NCBI GenBank assembly: GCA_934045075.1
Contig: OW203726.1
Location: forward strand, 1,659,535-1,723,534
Reading direction: 5' to 3'
DNA: 64,000 nt
Source: Yponomeuta sedellus
Taxonomy: Eukaryota; Arthropoda; Insecta; Lepidoptera; Yponomeutidae
The translations under genes and the position numbers were made by a program. The notes under the pieces are model-generated. The model saw only the letters and a program-made list of their open reading frames with translations. It ran no database searches and was not told the DNA's origin. Positions 1 to 10,639 of the stretch are shown in pieces. Each line of letters begins with the position of its first letter. The stretch's first letter is position 1.

Positions 1-260
1 CCTGATACACCTAGTCCACATTAGGTTAGGGTGGCAGGCTTTTGCCGGATTTAGCAGGCCTTTTGAGACCTAGATTAGCGTGTGACTGGCACTGGCTTAA
101 GAAAGTCATTTATTTTTATCATTTCATGTCCTTGTCCGTAGAACACGCCCCATCAGATCCCTCCCCTCATCTTTGGCAATATTTATGGAATTAACCTATA
201 GGCAATCGTAATCTCATGCCAGAACAAGGTTTGTGATTATGTATTCTTTTTCATTTGGCG

Positions 261-480
261 CTTGTACCAACAACCAAGTTTTCTAAGTTACGTACGTTTG
301 TGAATTTTAAATAGCAATACTAGACGCTAACAGTGAAGGAAACCGGAGTGTCTGATGTCTTTACATACTTCAGCTCTTAAAATTGTCAACCTGCAGTGGG
401 TGCACTTGGTGATTGAGCCCGTACTATCTTTCTGAGCTAAGTGCTGACCCCTACAGTGGATATAGGCTGCATAGTTCTTA
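261..480 (+). repeat. tRNA-SINE family S1, head missing
   Basis: This is the body of a SINE that recurs at 3877, 8812, 15087, 29670, 35343, 42368 and 61588. Diagnostic blocks are a variable-length segment with a gctaacagtgaagg motif, then a tgggtgcac-type segment, a CT-rich stretch and an end resembling gtggatataggct. The tRNA-like head is absent, so the copy is 5' truncated or diverged. Confidence 0.6.
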
Positions 481-654
481 TGTGTCAGTCAATCGGCAGC
501 CTACCGGCCAGATGCTTCGACGCTTTAGTCGGCGCCACTGGTTGCGTATGAAAATTGTTATCATAAAATAGATAGCTTTTTCATAAAATGAAAATTAGGT
601 GTGAACCTGCAAAGAATGATGGTGATGATGATGTGGCTGACTTCTTCGTTGGTC

Positions 655-830
655 TGACGGTCTAGCAATGAACTCGCTTGACTACCACGGAGGTGAGTGC
701 GATTTCCACTGGAGGCCGACGTACTTGATATGTGCAAAGGGGCTCAATTTGGGTGTATTTACGTATTTGTGATGTCGTTGTTTGGTTACCATAGCTAAGG
801 GTATCCTAGTTTGAGATTAGGGCAAGGTTT
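655..830 (+). repeat. tRNA-SINE family S2
   Basis: A tRNA-like head (ttggtctgacggtctagcaa) is followed by a body with ttgatatgtgc and gtatttgtgatgtc, ending near ggttaccatagc and a tatccta motif. The same body occurs at 8650-8790 and 55861-56035, which establishes it as a dispersed family. Confidence 0.65.
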
Positions 831-850
831 GCGTTGTGTTGTGTGAAAGT

Positions 851-1085
851 CGGCCTCGGTGGCGGAGCGGCTTAGCACGCTGACTGTAAAACGAAAGGTC
901 TCTGGCTCGATCCCCGGCGGGCTCAAACTAGGAAACGAACTTTTCTAGCTTCTCTCGGGTCTTGGATGTTATCTATGTATTTATTCAAGTCGAGTTAGCA
1001 CATATAACACAAGTCGTTTAGTTGTTCTTAGTATAGGGCTAACGAGATCTGTGTAACATGTCCATGAATATTTATTTATTTGTTT
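851..1085 (+). repeat. tRNA-SINE family S3, with Pol III A/B-box-like head
   Basis: The head reads cggcctcggtggcggagcgg, like a class II (Ser/Leu-type) tRNA 5' half, and has a B-box-like ggctcgatccc at 904-914. The body (gaaacgaacttttctag through gggctaacgagatctgtgta) ends in AT-rich atttattta sequence. The body is repeated at 28099-28270 without the head, so this is a retroposon rather than a tRNA gene. Confidence 0.75.
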
Positions 1086-1089
1086 AAAA

Positions 1090-1965
1090 AAAAATCAAAA
1101 AAAGTTATCATGTGTGGGTCAAAAGCGATCTCAGTGTAGAGCGCCTTATTAAGACGGATCTGGGGAGATCAAATGCAGATGGCATTTGATTTGTAGTTGC
1201 GCATGGTACTAATAAGTTTTTTCAAACTTCAAACTTGTTTCCTGCTAACAGATTTTTCTAACCAATGATAACAATACAACTAATAAGGAAACTCTCATGT
1301 AAGAAACGTGTGGCTGTGGCTTTACCCTAGTACGGGCGAAAGCTAAAACTTGTAGTTTTTTTGGAAAAGTCACCCTTAACGATTAAATTAGAGTGCAGGT
1401 TTATGTGCTGTCGACTATATTTGTATCAAAACGATTACCAAAAATTTTACGAAGGATTTGCTAGTGTAGGCTAAAAAGCTTTTATTTATTTTGAGACGAT
1501 GATCCGTTTTGTGAAGCCTTCATTATTTAGAAACGAAAACATGTCATATTTTAAAACAATTTCATTTATGATTTTCATGAGGTCCCTTTTTGACCTAATG
1601 CAACGCCTAAACTTTCTGTCAGAGGGCAAATAGTGGTCAATCAGAGATGGAATTGCACGCGCTTTTCTCTGTTATGGAGATTTTATAACAACCTGTGTCC
1701 ACTGCCTATTTACCTCCATTTACCGACGATTTATGAATACCTACGTCAAAGACATCACTGGTTAGATGATTGCGTCTAATTTTATTTGCCTTCGCTAATA
1801 CGATGGGTTAGAAAAACAGCTCCGCCGCTTATGGCATGGCGCCGGTAAGGACATCGCGATCTGTCTGGTACGTGCCAAGTTTATTGCCTACACTAGCTTT
1901 CGGCCTTTGGATTTGTCCACTCGATGATGAGCCTATTAAATAACAACCAGATAGAGGGACATATC
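1090..1965. other. No gene or recognisable repeat
   Basis: AT-rich unique-looking sequence. No ORF of useful size, splice-bounded exon or repeat shared with the rest of the window was recognised. Confidence 0.5.
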
Positions 1966-2314
1966 GCTTGTGGCCTAGTCAAACAAAGTCCTTGGAAACA
2001 ATCACTTGAGTTAAGCAACAAGAGGCGTGGTCAGGTGCAGGATGGGTGACCGTACCGTGACTACGGCTAGAGGCATTTTTTCCGAGCGCTTCCGTGCTTC
2101 GCAAGGCACGTGCGTTGCTTCTGGTACCGGTTGTCATGTTACGGCGGTCGTTAAGCCATGTCAGAGTCCTTATGGGCGGCTTGATAACTTTTGACAGTAA
2201 GGCCCGCTCCTGTCTTGCAATCCTCCATCAACCCGGACTTGGCCCCCATGGTGGAGTATGGCCTAAACTTTCTGCGATGCAGGAAGAGACCCATGCTCCA
2301 GCAGTGGGGTTGAT
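1966..2314 (+). mobile_element. 5S-rRNA-derived SINE, near full length
   Basis: The 5' third matches the internal promoter region of animal 5S rRNA: gagttaagcaacaagaggcg, then tggtcagg...ggatgggtgaccg. The non-5S body (ccgtgcttcgcaaggcacg, ggcggcttgataac, ccaacccggacttggccccc) ends in ccagcagtgggg and gttgat. About 16 copies or fragments lie in the window on both strands. The short ORFs overlapping it on both strands are repeat-derived and not genes. Confidence 0.8.
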
Positions 2315-2452
2315 TTCGAATCGAATGTAAAAGGGATATTTCAGTTTCTAATCCAATCGTATTCTTTAATGACAGGCGATGCTTGTACATAGTTGTATAT
2401 TACCTCGCCACTACAAAACATCGAGGATTACAAAACGTCGGGAATTAAGGTA

Positions 2453-2700
2453 ATTGAAATTTCGAACCTCTTTACAATATTCTCTGTAGTACGTACTGCA
2501 TGTACGTAATACAGAGAATAGTGTAAAGAGGTTCGAAATTTCACTGATGCCGGTGAGTCGCCCATTAGCTCAGTTGGAAAGAGCGCTGGCACGGATAGCC
2601 AGAGAACGCGGGTTCGAACCCCGGCATGGGTGGAATTTTTAGCCTCTAAATAGGTTTTCAAAATTGTCCTTAGCACGGGTTAGTGCATTAAAAAGAATAT
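2453..2700 (+). mobile_element. T308 repeat, 5' inverted copy plus tRNA-like head
   Basis: Starts with an inverted segment: gaaatttcgaacctctttac near 2457 is mirrored by gtaaagaggttcgaaatttc ending near 2542. The tRNA-like domain (2559-2631) follows, with A box tagctcagttgg and B box gggttcgaac, then the tail agcctctaaatagg and gcacgggttagtgcatt. The head-to-head start matches the architecture of the other T308 copies. Confidence 0.75.
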
Positions 2701-2785
2701 AATTACGTTTTACCTAATAAATAATCGCGAATAGACCCGTTTGATATATACCTATGTATGAGTATCGCGAATCATTAAGAAATGC
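2701..2785 (+). repeat. PLE pseudo-LTR fragment, family A
   Basis: Contains aattacgttttacctaataa, ataatcgcga and tatcgcgaatcattaagaaa, the shared block of PLE-A pseudo-LTR fragments also at 5346-5522, 6160-6425, 37398-37675 and 58420-58465. A short piece (aaaacgtcgggaattaaggt) also lies just upstream near 2424. Confidence 0.55.
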
Positions 2786-3031
2786 TATGTAATAAAAGTC
2801 TCAAAAAGGTACAATTTAAAAGAACGCTTAAACGCTTTGCCTTAAGCAGCTTGTACACTCCGTCCTATCCTTCAAATACAGAAAGTACTATCGGTACTGT
2901 TGGTTGTGAAGATTGTGTAAGTTTATATATATATAAAATGCTTTGGCAGTTTGGCATATTGGATAAAAAAAACACATTTTTTTATGTCATCTTTTGAATG
3001 AATGAATGAATAAATAAATAATAATAATATT

Positions 3032-3172
3032 AGAGGTAGGCCAAGAAAACGTTGGCGAGACGATCTCGACCGACACATGCCGGAGTGGTCTGAGGTGGCA
3101 CAAGACAGAAACATCTGGTCTGAGTTGGGGGAGGCCTTTGCCCAGCAGTGGGACACAAACGAGGCTACATAA
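3032..3172 (+). pseudogene. RTE-type LINE ORF, C-terminal 46 codons
   Basis: The frame encodes RGRPRKRWRDDL at its start and LGEAFAQQWDTNEAT before a TAA, the C-terminal signature of RTE-like LINE polyproteins common in Lepidoptera (GRP..RW.DDL, then W..LGEA..QQW). It is followed by poly(A). The upstream endonuclease and RT are missing, as expected of a 5'-truncated insertion. Confidence 0.8.
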
Positions 3173-3578
3173 AAAAAAAAAATAATGACAGAGAGCCAAA
3201 AACATATATGATAAACAAAACATACCGATCGTCTCTATATTTACTCATCTATTAAGCTGTAGGACGGTACTTAGGATAACACTTTCTTATCAGTAAGTAG
3301 TTGAGAATCTCACAGACGACTCACAGATCTACGACATCGAGTGAATCAGGTTTACATTAGATTGCATTGTAATGCTAATCTAAAACAAAGATGACGTAGT
3401 CAACTCAATATAGGTACATTCGAAATTGATAGTGATGATGATCCGATGATATAAGCATTGATGTATTCCCGTGGAAACTTTGTGAAGGAACCTTTTTGAA
3501 GTAGCCCGGTATTAACAGTTAAGTTGTGACAGTGCAAACCTCTTCACACCATTTTTATTTCTTTTTCCATCTATCATT

Positions 3579-3839
3579 GTCACACATTCTTCGATTTCCC
3601 TCATTTTTCGATAACTACTTTACGCTTTGACCAGATCTGACTTTTTACCTGCTTCTCCGTTTATCCGTTTTTATCCAGTTTTCTATTAATATTACTACAA
3701 TATTATAACAAATAAAACCACACCTAAAGTCGTTCCAGAGTTTAATTATTATGATAAACGGAGAAGCAGGTAAAAAGTCAGATCTGGTCAAAGCGTAAAG
3801 TAGTAGTCGAAAAATTAGGGAAATCGAAGAATATGTGAC
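3579..3839. mobile_element. Fold-back element with ~85-bp arms
   Basis: The left arm (gtcacacattcttcgatttc through cggagaa-complement sequence, about 3579-3666) is repeated in inverse at about 3752-3839, ending aatatgtgac. Only a few mismatches were seen. The loop is ~85 bp and AT-rich. No coding capacity was found. It is probably a foldback MITE; no obvious TSD was seen. Confidence 0.7.
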
Positions 3840-3876
3840 GTACATAATTTAAATATTTGAAAATGAATATTTAGAA

Positions 3877-4063
3877 GCGGTGGTAGCTCAGTTGGAAGAA
3901 CCATGGACTGGCAAGCGAGAGCCCCTTGTACGATCCCCAGTGCGGGCATGTATCAATTACTTTGTTTAATTTCAAAGTTACGTACATTTGCGAATTTGTA
4001 GCAATAAAATTTGTAGCGCAATACCACACGCTAACGGTGAAGGAAACCAACGTGAGGAAATCC
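3877..4063 (+). repeat. tRNA-SINE family S1 with head
   Basis: The head gcggtggtagctcagttgga has a good A box and is followed by a B-box-like gtacgatcccc, then the S1 body (aaagttacgtacatttgcga; gctaacggtgaaggaaa). It merges at the 3' side with a different repeat at 4080-4225. Confidence 0.7.
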
Positions 4064-4079
4064 GCGGCTTGGTTGGCTC

Positions 4080-4225
4080 CGCACGTATTGACTAGTCTTT
4101 CCTGTGGGCTAGGCCGACTAAGCTGTCAGGATGTTACAGGTGCTGGGCAAGCCTACACCATCTACAAAACCATGTCCCAGGCACTACAGCCTCGGACTGG
4201 TCCCTTCACCCATCTAGTGTGAGTG
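4080..4225 (+). repeat. Dispersed repeat, uninterrupted paralogue of 41055-41345
   Basis: The block ctaggccgactaagctgtca through ccttcacccatctagtgtga recurs in inverse orientation at 41055-41178 and 41311-41345. There it is split by an RTE LINE insertion, so this copy serves as the empty site. Confidence 0.65.
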
Positions 4226-4640
4226 AAGATGCTACTGGACGCTGTATAAATCATCTCATTAAGTAGATGCAAAAAGGCCAATATATATATTTAGGTATTT
4301 AGCGAAATTCTCTATTCAGAATCTGGCCTGTGACCATTAAACTTTTCTGAGAACGAAACAATTCGACCATCGTTTCCACTGTCTTCTGACAAGCTGCCAC
4401 CTGGTCAGTGCATGCCAGTGTACCTACTACCAGTAAGTCATTACCTCAACATCGGGGTCACTATCTCAGGCTGTCGTTCAAGAACTTATCGTAAACGAAC
4501 TCCGTGTAAAAAGTCGCCAAATCTCACTTTCTTTGCGACTCTGCGCAATTAAGTGCAAATGTCAATGTACCGCCGGACCACAGAGTAAGACGTGCGAGCA
4601 AATTCTCACTTCATTAGCAAATAATTCGTATACGACTCTA

Positions 4641-4783
4641 AGACGGAGTTTACGCGTACAGTCTGGCGTCAGTCAATTCTGGTTAGACTGACGGCAGACT
4701 GATTGGTCCATTGAGACTATTTGGATGCCTCATCAGTCTGGCATCAATCCGAGCACGCTAGACTGAACGTGTAAGCTCCGTCT
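4641..4783. mobile_element. MITE, ~143 bp, TA target duplication
   Basis: The terminal inverted repeats agacggagtttacgcgt and acgtgtaagctccgtct are flanked by TA on each side. Internal pieces (cagtctggcgtcagtc and related) are further self-complementary. The TA duplication suggests a Tc1/mariner-type mobiliser. It has no ORF. Confidence 0.7.
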
Positions 4784-5157
4784 TAGGCTTATGACTTGAA
4801 TCCTACTTAAAATGTCGAGCGACAGCCAAAATCTGTATTCTGAATGCCATGCTACACTCAATTCGAATGAGAAAATAAATGCGTAATTAATGACTCTGTC
4901 AAGTTATCTTATCTTATTTTTATGCGACAAATGTCTAATCCTTCGGAGTATTTTGCGTCTGCGCTTTCAGTTCGCACGGGCGAGAATCGACTCCCTGGTC
5001 CGTGTATACAGTTCATCTATTGTAGATGAGCTGTATCCACCTTGTATCCGGTTGGCGTCACAGCTGTCTGTGGCAATGCAGTCACTTAGTTTGCGGTCTA
5101 GTTTTGCTCCTGTGCTCGTGCCGTCGGTAGCAAGACATCTCCACTCCGAGACCATTG

Positions 5158-5352
5158 GATCCGAACAAATCGACCCGGACAATTCGACACGAGCAACCTG
5201 ACGTGGAGAACTCAACCGGGATAACTCAACGTTGAGATCACCACGCAGACAACTCAACCTGGACTCTCGACCCGGATACTCGAACCGGACCGCTTGACGT
5301 GCATAACACGACCCGGACAACTCGACCCCGGGCTTTTTGACGTGGATAGTTA
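5158..5352. repeat. Degenerate 14-bp minisatellite (ccggacaactcgac)
   Basis: About 13 consecutive units of 13-15 bp vary around ccggacaactcgac (for example ccggacaattcgac, cgggataactcaac, gcagacaactcaac, ccggatactcgaac). The array continues at 5537-5582 after an interruption by a PLE-A pseudo-LTR fragment. Units differ strongly from one another, so the array is old. Confidence 0.75.
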
Positions 5353-5522
5353 TATATTAAACAGGTCTTAACGCGATTACCTTATTTCCCGACTTTTCGG
5401 CAGCGTTACAGTTGCCGTAGTATCGGGTAGGTAATTACGTTTTACCTAACAAATAATCGCGATTAGAACCAATTAATATTTAACTATGTATGAGCATCGC
5501 GAATTATTAAGAAATACTTCTT
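5346..5522. mobile_element. PLE pseudo-LTR fragment, family A, inside the minisatellite
   Basis: Contains cccgacttttcggcagcgtt followed by acagttgccgtagtatcggg and then aattacgttttacctaac with gcatcgcgaattattaagaa. Minisatellite units lie on both sides, so the element appears to have inserted into the array. Confidence 0.6.
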
Positions 5523-6159
5523 GAGGTGGAGGCCTCGACCCAGACAACTCGACCCGGACAACTTGATGTAAGCTTCTCGTCCCAGAGTTCTATATTGGGT
5601 ACAGTCGAAAAAAATATTTTGCTGAGCGTTTAACTCTTATCTTTCAGGTCCGGAGTTCGATATCAATAGGCTGTGTTGTCAAGAAAATCACATAGATCTT
5701 AGCTATAACAGCATTTCGTCAATCCGTCATTACGGCCCTATCAGAAAAATGGCGAGTGGACCTTCTATAAAATTAATTTCGCATGTCTGGCCTCGACATT
5801 TGCCCGAGAACGAATTTAACCGACATAAAGTTAAAAAGTTGGTTAATGTCGTTGCGTAAGCGTGTCAGTGGTTTATCATTTGCATGCCGCGGGAATGCCG
5901 AAGAAAGCTCGCTCCTCTGATGAGAGGTTGTACTTTATGGCCGAGTTCTCGAAAGAGCTGAGGGATGGATGTGCTAAAGGTCTGAGAACTGTTTAATTAT
6001 CCTTCATTTCCAATTCGACAGTTCTACTATCCATCAGATTTGCAACTCAATAGATTTACAACTAGTCAGATTTTAGAATAGAATAGAAGCTGGCAAACCT
6101 AAATACAAAGACATAATTCAATTTCAGGTTTATTACAGGCAAGAGGGCAGTTAATTGAC

Positions 6160-6425
6160 AGGTTATTTCTTAATAATTCGTGATTCTCAAACACAGCTAT
6201 ATATTAAACGGGCATAATTGTGATCAATTATTAGGCAAAACGTAATTCCTTGAATTGATTATTCGCCACTTCAGTCTCCCCGTGACCGCGGCAACTGTAA
6301 CGCTGCCGAAACGTCGGGAATTACGTAATTACGTTAATTATGTAATTACGTTTTACCAAATAAATAATCGCGATCAGACCCATTTAATACATAACTACGT
6401 GTTATCATTGCGAGTCATTAAAAAA
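6160..6425. mobile_element. Inverted pair of PLE-A pseudo-LTRs (fold-back)
   Basis: The left half (ggttatttcttaataattcg, then aggcaaaacgtaattcc) is an imperfect reverse complement of the right half (attacgttttaccaaataaa, then cattgcgagtcattaaaaaa). The centre holds gaccgcggcaactgtaacgc followed by tgccgaaacgtcgggaat. PLEs commonly carry pseudo-LTRs in inverse orientation; here no coding part remains. Confidence 0.65.
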
Positions 6426-6429
6426 TACT

Positions 6430-7320
6430 AGCTGCGTAGGAATTGACGTGAGATGTCTATTGACTCCGTGGAGTCATCTCATGAGATTTCATGATACGAG
6501 TATTTTCACTAATCCTAGGAGATTCGGTACTACACACGCACGCACTCTCACACACACACATACAATGTGGCATTAATAGGAATATACGTTTATTTCAGAC
6601 CAATGTTTGATCAATCCATATTAATTTGTATAAGCTTAACCTACCTATGTTAGTAAAGATAAAATAATTGAGACATTAATATAATGGTGTGAAAAATAAT
6701 GAATAGTATAATATTTTTTTATCTGGTCGGCATATTTAATTGAATTGGTATGTATTTTAGATAAAGTCCATTTTTCTATTAATGAAAGCGTAGTTTTGGA
6801 TGCCGTTTAAAATTTCATATTTAATTTGTTATACTGTCTTTGCAATTTATTCATACATCAGCACATCAGGTAGGTACAGCAGAAAACCAGCGCAGGTGAC
6901 CTGTGGCTAGCATTTTCTTAATTAAGCTGCAGCCTTTTTTTTCTTTCACTTGTGTTCGCACGATTGTATTTCTAATGCTTTTGTTGTTCTCTGTATTTGT
7001 TTTATGTTTATTTGAGTTACAATAAAAAAAAATGTATTTCACCATCACGTGACAGTTTGCTTGCTCTGTCCATTTTGAGCTGACCTAATTAGCCGAGTCC
7101 ACCTTTGGTCGGAAAATTATAAAATCGAAGCGTTTGACCTGCAATGAGCTTGCGATCGTCTTTAAATTTCGCATCCATTCCTGTATGAAGACATATATTT
7201 CAGCTTCTACAATACGATATTAACGGCGCATTCGTGTCGGTCGTCCGTTTTATCGCGGTAAGAGTTGACCACTGACGCTTTGGACATGAGAACACAAATC
7301 TTAAAATTCTCTTAAAATTC
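6430..7320. other. No gene recognised; AT-rich
   Basis: Contains a short CA-rich stretch near 6535-6565 and otherwise AT-rich sequence. Short frames lack recognisable domains. Confidence 0.5.
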
Positions 7321-8029
7321 TTCTTCTGCTTCAGGCTATATTAGTCCACTGCTGGATATAGCCCTCTCCTGATGAGTGCCATAGCGCAAGGTTGTGCCGT
7401 CATTGGGGGGTAATGCCCATACTCCCCACGCTGGACATGCGGGTTGGGGTTCGCAGTTTGGTTGAATTGTACTGCAGGGGGCGCTGCTGCCAACCCCCCG
7501 GTTTGTGTCTCTAAGGGCTGATTTTTCAACAGTCAGATAACTTTTATCTGAGGAATAAAAATGGCGGTTTGACAGCTTATGTATGAAAATTATGTCAAAC
7601 CGCCATTTTTATTCCTCAGAGTGCTTAGTGCGTGTTTGACAGATCCAATCGAATAACTTTACTACCGCGTTAATCGAGCATCGAGTAGTGAGTATGAGTA
7701 AGTTAACCGTTCGAACTGGCAAAACGCTGTCACAGTACAACTCGCACTCGCGTTTATTCGTGGTTTGGCTGGTAAACGTGTTCACTTCTCAACGTAAACC
7801 ATTGCAACTCGCACTCAGCAATTTCAATTTCCATACTTGTCGCTAGGTGGCGCTTCCTCGATGCCATAGAAATATGAGTTTACGTTAACGCGATCGAGTA
7901 GTTAAAAAAACTCACACTAAGCACTCAGATAAAAGTTATCTGACTATTGAAAAATCAGCCCTTAGTCGCCTTTTACAACCACCCGCGGGAAGAATTTGGG
8001 TTGGAGCTATTCTATAGGCCGACACCACA
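7321..8029 (-). mobile_element. RTE-tailed SINE split by a MITE
   Basis: 7321-7511 and 7965-8029 together form one SINE, read on the minus strand. The tRNA-unlike 5' part (gtcggcctatagaatagc; cttcccgcgggtg) is at 7965-8029 and the 3' tail (ggctatatccagcagtggac-type) at 7321-7400. The tail matches the 3' end of the RTE LINE ORFs in the window, implying RTE mobilisation. The MITE at 7514-7962 interrupts it at a TA. Confidence 0.8.
7514..7962. mobile_element. MITE, 449 bp, TA target duplication, with an internal perfect hairpin
   Basis: The terminal inverted repeats agggctgatttttcaa and ttgaaaaatcagccct are flanked by TA at 7512-7513 and 7963-7964. Inner subterminal repeats (gtcagataacttttatctga) are also mirrored. 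At 7548-7574 and 7593-7619 lies a perfect 27-bp hairpin with an 18-nt loop. A related shorter copy lies at 27689-27876. Confidence 0.85.
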
Positions 8030-8099
8030 CAGCAGCTCTTAAAATTATCCTCTTCATTTTTTTTTAAATTATTTTTATACTCTATAGCACACGAAACAT

Positions 8100-8590
8100 A
8101 AATAGGACATTACATAAGAAATAACATTTGTACAAAGGCGAGCTTATCTCTGTCAGAGATTTCTTCCAGCAAACCTTGGGGAGTCGGAGCAGCAGTAAAA
8201 AACGGGTCTATATACGTGTACAAAATAAACTACATAGACTGCAAAAACCCTTAACAATTAACCGAAGTAATAAAAATACACTACGTAGACTAAATATTTG
8301 TATATATAAATATGTAAATAAAATTCATTTTTTATATGGCTATGGATAATTATTGAGTATTGAGTATTGAAATGAGATAAATAATTGTAAACTTTATAAA
8401 TATAATTAACTAAAATTTTATGATAATTAATCAAATTAAATTTAAGTTAGTGAAATACATACTTTTATATAGCACTTTAAAATGTTGCGCGCCCTACAGG
8501 GTCCACAAAGACCTTATCAAATAACTGTTAAGTTATAATGTAACAACCTTGAAACTTGTGGAATGCAATAAAGTATTGAGTGTTGAGTAT
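8100..8590. repeat. LINE-like 3' end fragments
   Basis: Near 8128-8160 is the reverse complement of a block also seen at 26190-26245 (agctaagctcgcctttgtac). At 8475-8590 is a 3'-UTR-like tail ending in gtggaatgcaataaagtatt followed by gagt repeats. These look like 3' ends of Jockey/CR1-type LINEs; the family assignment is not secure. Confidence 0.45.
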
Positions 8591-8649
8591 TGGGCTTATA
8601 AAATTCCCACTGCAGGTGCAGCTGCAGGTCCTGGATCAAATAAATGCTG

Positions 8650-8790
8650 CAGGTCCTCGGTTTGATTCCCACTGCGGGCCTCCGTATATTTGTACAAATG
8701 CCCTCAGTTTGAGTGTTTGTGATGTTTTTGCCTGGTTATCATAGCACAAACATCCTGGTTACCATAGCGGTATCCTAGGACCAAGTCAAG
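8650..8790 (+). repeat. tRNA-SINE family S2
   Basis: B-box-like ggtttgattccc, then a body with gtttgtgatgtttttgcctg and ggttaccatagc, as at 655-830 and 55861-56035. The 5' half of the tRNA-like head is replaced by other sequence. Confidence 0.6.
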
Positions 8791-8811
8791 TCATTGGAAG
8801 TGGATTGGAGC

Positions 8812-9066
8812 GGCGGTAGCGAAGCAGCGGAACGTCTACTTCTCATTCGGTAAGTCGTGGGTTTGAATCGCGGCATGTAGAAGTACGTGCCGCGTACGCT
8901 TAAAGTACGTTTGTGAAGTTATAGGTAATACCACTCGCTAACCTTGAAAGAAAACATCTTTAGAAAACCCGAGTGTCTCAGGTGTTCACATACCTCAACA
9001 CTTAAAATTTCCAATCCGCGGTGGGCATGCTTGGTGGTTAAGCCCATACTCTCTCTTTCTTTCTCG
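8812..9066 (+). repeat. tRNA-SINE family S1, nearly complete
   Basis: The tRNA-like head (gagcggcggtagcgaagc; B box gtgggtttgaatc) is followed by the S1 body through aatccgcggtgggcatgctt and a CT-rich tail. It ends against a perfect hairpin (9067-9104) and then a 5S-SINE. Confidence 0.7.
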
Positions 9067-9103
9067 GTGTAATAGTTAAATACAAGTGTATTTAACTATT
9101 ACA

Positions 9104-9443
9104 CTGGGGCACGGGTCTCTGCCTGCATCGCAGGAAGGTTAGGTCATACTCCACCACGGGGCCAAGTCGGGGTTGGTGGAGGATTGTAAGACAGTGGCGG
9201 GCCTTACTGTCAGAAGTAATCAAGCCGCCCATAAGGCATTTGACATGGCTTAACGACTGCCATTACATGACAACCGGCACCAACGGCTTAGCTTCCCTGC
9301 GAAGCACGGAAGCGCGCGGAAAAATGCCACTAGCTGTAGTCAGGTGATGGTCACCCATCCAGTACCTGACCGCGCCTGTTGTTGCTTGACCCAAGTGATT
9401 GATTCAAATCATTCGGTTCCGCTAGAGCTAGACCATGAGCGCT
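9104..9443 (-). mobile_element. 5S-rRNA-derived SINE
   Basis: Read on the minus strand, it starts near gcgctcatggtc, passes the 5S-like segment (ttaagc-like box, gcgcggtcaggtactggatg, gggtgacc-like) and ends at gtgccccag. It is truncated a few bases before the usual 3' end by the hairpin at 9067-9104. Confidence 0.75.
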
Positions 9444-10224
9444 TTGTAGTTATTTTTATTATATTATACATAAACTGAGAAAAGGAGATTCGCACTAAGA
9501 GACAATATTTAAATAATGCTTAGCCCGTCCTTTCGCTGGACACCGGGGGCCAAACCCTAACGGAATCCCCAATTACGCTTGATTGATTATGCCACAGCCA
9601 CACTCGCGGCGTTTTTTCAAGTCCACACTCTCGGAGGGCAGGACTGATTATGGCCGCGCGGGTGGCCGCTAATGCCGCTGGCGTGCCTAGCACGCGCTTG
9701 TAACTTGTTGCTCGATATATCGTCTCGACGGCATGGCCTCCGTAATGCATTGACACGAGTATTCATGTATAGAGAATTTGCGATTTTAAAAAAATTACAT
9801 GATCATGTTTCACTAGTATTTTTTGAAGATTCACGTTGCCCATTATAGTTAAGGCATCGTGATTAAATTTATAACTATTCTTAACAATATTTTATAAATA
9901 GATTTATTATATGTAGATCACGATCGCTGTTCAAATATTTCGCACAAATTTTATTATGACAACTTTTTTATGATAATTTTATGCACTCGTAATTGTATAC
10001 CGTATAGATGATGTTTTATTGCGCAATGTAACTTTACTGATACGTAATATTGACAAATTGGCGTCTGAAAACAAAAGGTGCCAAACTGTTTTGTTATTGA
10101 ATGATGAATGAATGATTTTTTAGGAGAGTATAAAATGATCATAAATATTTTGTGCTAAAAATATTGGAATGACATGTCGAATATCAATGACGTAATATTG
10201 TTAAAAGGCACAAATGCATGTCGT

Positions 10225-10312
10225 TTGAAAATGAAATGAAAAGGTTTTATTTAAAGTAGCGCAGATACTGCGGCTTAATGAACGTTACAAGTCAAACCAG
10301 GTGTCCATTTCA
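10225..10312 (-). repeat. LINE-like 3' tail family (ttaagccgcag)
   Basis: Reverse complement of a 3' tail (gtttgacttgtaacgttcat, taagccgcagt...ctgcgctac, then ttttcatttcatttc) seen also at 14566-14640, 25768-25855, 28985-29085 (+) and 44115-44185 (-). Confidence 0.6.
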
Positions 10313-10336
10313 AAATCTGGATTATTTAAACTGGAT

Positions 10337-10627
10337 CTGGATCATTAAAATAAAAACCATATTAAGTTTGTATGGGGATTGCTCCTTGAGAGGTCCCCTC
10401 AACACATTGGGATTGCTGATCGTCATCTCGAAATCTGGATCATCTTTAAAATAAAAACCATAATACGTTTGTATGGGGATTGCTCCTTGAGAGGTACCCT
10501 CAACACATTGGGATTGCTGATCGTCATCTGGAAATCTCGATCATTAAAATAAAAACCATATTACGTTTCTATGGGGATTGCTCCTTGAGAGGTCCCCTCA
10601 ACACATTGGGATTGCTGATCGTCATCA
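10337..10627 (+). repeat. Three tandem copies of a ~100-bp unit
   Basis: The unit contains gatcattaaaataaaaacca, then gtatggggattgctccttga, gaggtcccctcaacacattg and ggattgctgatcgtcatc. The atggggatt marker recurs at 10372, 10473 and 10571, giving periods of 101 and 98. Copies differ by only a few bases and a small indel. A copy-derived ORF begins here but has no known domain. Confidence 0.85.
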
Positions 10628-10639
10628 ATATACTCGTAT

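Noticed and set aside
4967..5320. 117-codon minus-strand frame across the minisatellite
   Set aside because: The frame is kept open by the GC-rich repeat units; no protein family was recognised.
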